From Pseudomonas matsuisoli (lineage in GTDB: Bacteria; Pseudomonadota; Gammaproteobacteria; Pseudomonadales; Pseudomonadaceae): DNA of 64,000 bases. Made by a program: the position numbers and the translations under genes. Positions 63,939-64,000 of this stretch are shown in pieces. The stretch lies in contig NZ_BMPO01000008.1 of assembly GCF_014647635.1 (NCBI RefSeq), positions 62,001 through 126,000 on the forward strand. Reading direction: 5' to 3'. The stretch's first letter is position 1. Each line of letters starts with the position of its first letter. The notes under the pieces were generated by a model. It searched no databases. It had not been told where the DNA came from and worked only from the letters and a program-made list of their open reading frames with translations.

Positions 63939-64000
63939 GTGCAGATCCTCCAGACGGGTTTATCCGGTTGGACCTTCATGACCTGCACGTGGTGCCGCTG

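Noticed and set aside
1-64000. CRISPR arrays, prophage, IS elements, tRNA or rRNA genes
   Set aside because: No regularly spaced direct repeats, transposase or phage-like genes, and no recognisable tRNA or rRNA sequence were found on either strand.

Overview
The window looks like chromosomal DNA of a pseudomonad (Pseudomonas in the broad sense). The reasons are high-GC coding DNA, the gene order bioB-bioF-bioH-bioC-bioD next to a small flagellar-rod-like gene and acyl-CoA dehydrogenases, ahpC-ahpF, betB-betA, class II fba next to small lipoproteins, and many REP palindromes of the 'tgtaggagcgggcttgcccgcga' type. I see no rRNA, tRNA, CRISPR array, prophage or insertion sequence.

Layout. (1) 464-18443, all on the minus strand: a nearly complete MSHA-type (mannose-sensitive haemagglutinin) type IV pilus locus in the order mshI-I2-J-K-L-M-N-E-G-B-A-A-A-C-D-O-P-Q. 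It has three tandem MshA-like pilins; mshH, mshF and a prepilin peptidase are not present. Sigma-54-like promoters lie at both ends: one ahead of mshI (about 18583-18597, minus), and one at 322-337 (plus) that would drive a roughly 93-nt RNA ending at a strong terminator. (2) 19078-27375: two FadE-type acyl-CoA dehydrogenases, each preceded by PsrA-like boxes, flank ahpC-ahpF and a PadR regulator/siderophore-interacting reductase pair. (3) 27734-32765: biotin synthesis operon bioBFHCD and the flagellar-rod-like small protein. (4) 33019-39301: comF-type phosphoribosyltransferase, srkA, a DUF445 membrane protein, rarD, a GcvR-like double ACT protein and an MFS transporter. (5) 39302-40237: a composite nested inverted-repeat element whose outermost arms contain the stop codons of both flanking convergent genes. 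(6) 40238-50533: a hydroxamate-type siderophore uptake operon (fhuF-C-B-D-like, minus), a cNMP/CBS/DUF294 protein with a DEDDh exonuclease, and a TonB-dependent siderophore receptor. (7) 50574-61197: a retropepsin-like protease, a PlsC acyltransferase, betB-betA without betI but with a BetI-like operator, a DHA2 exporter, a YccS/FUSC protein and a REC-REC-GGDEF response regulator. (8) 61222-63938, minus: two paralogous proline-rich lipoproteins, fba, and two further small lipoproteins.

Working together: the msh genes encode a complete pilus machine (inner-membrane platform I/I2/J/K/G, ATPase E, secretin L, accessory M/N, pilins A-D/O/P and the large surface protein Q). Iron acquisition involves the ABC importer, FhuF reductase, TonB receptor and the PadR-controlled reductase. 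BetB-BetA turn choline into glycine betaine.

The least explained signals are the RpoN-like small-RNA unit at the left edge, the stop-codon-bearing inverted repeat at 39.3-40.2 kb, the 17-bp palindrome between bioB and comF, and the tandem PsrA-like boxes. All assignments rest on reading motifs and on family knowledge; no database search was run.
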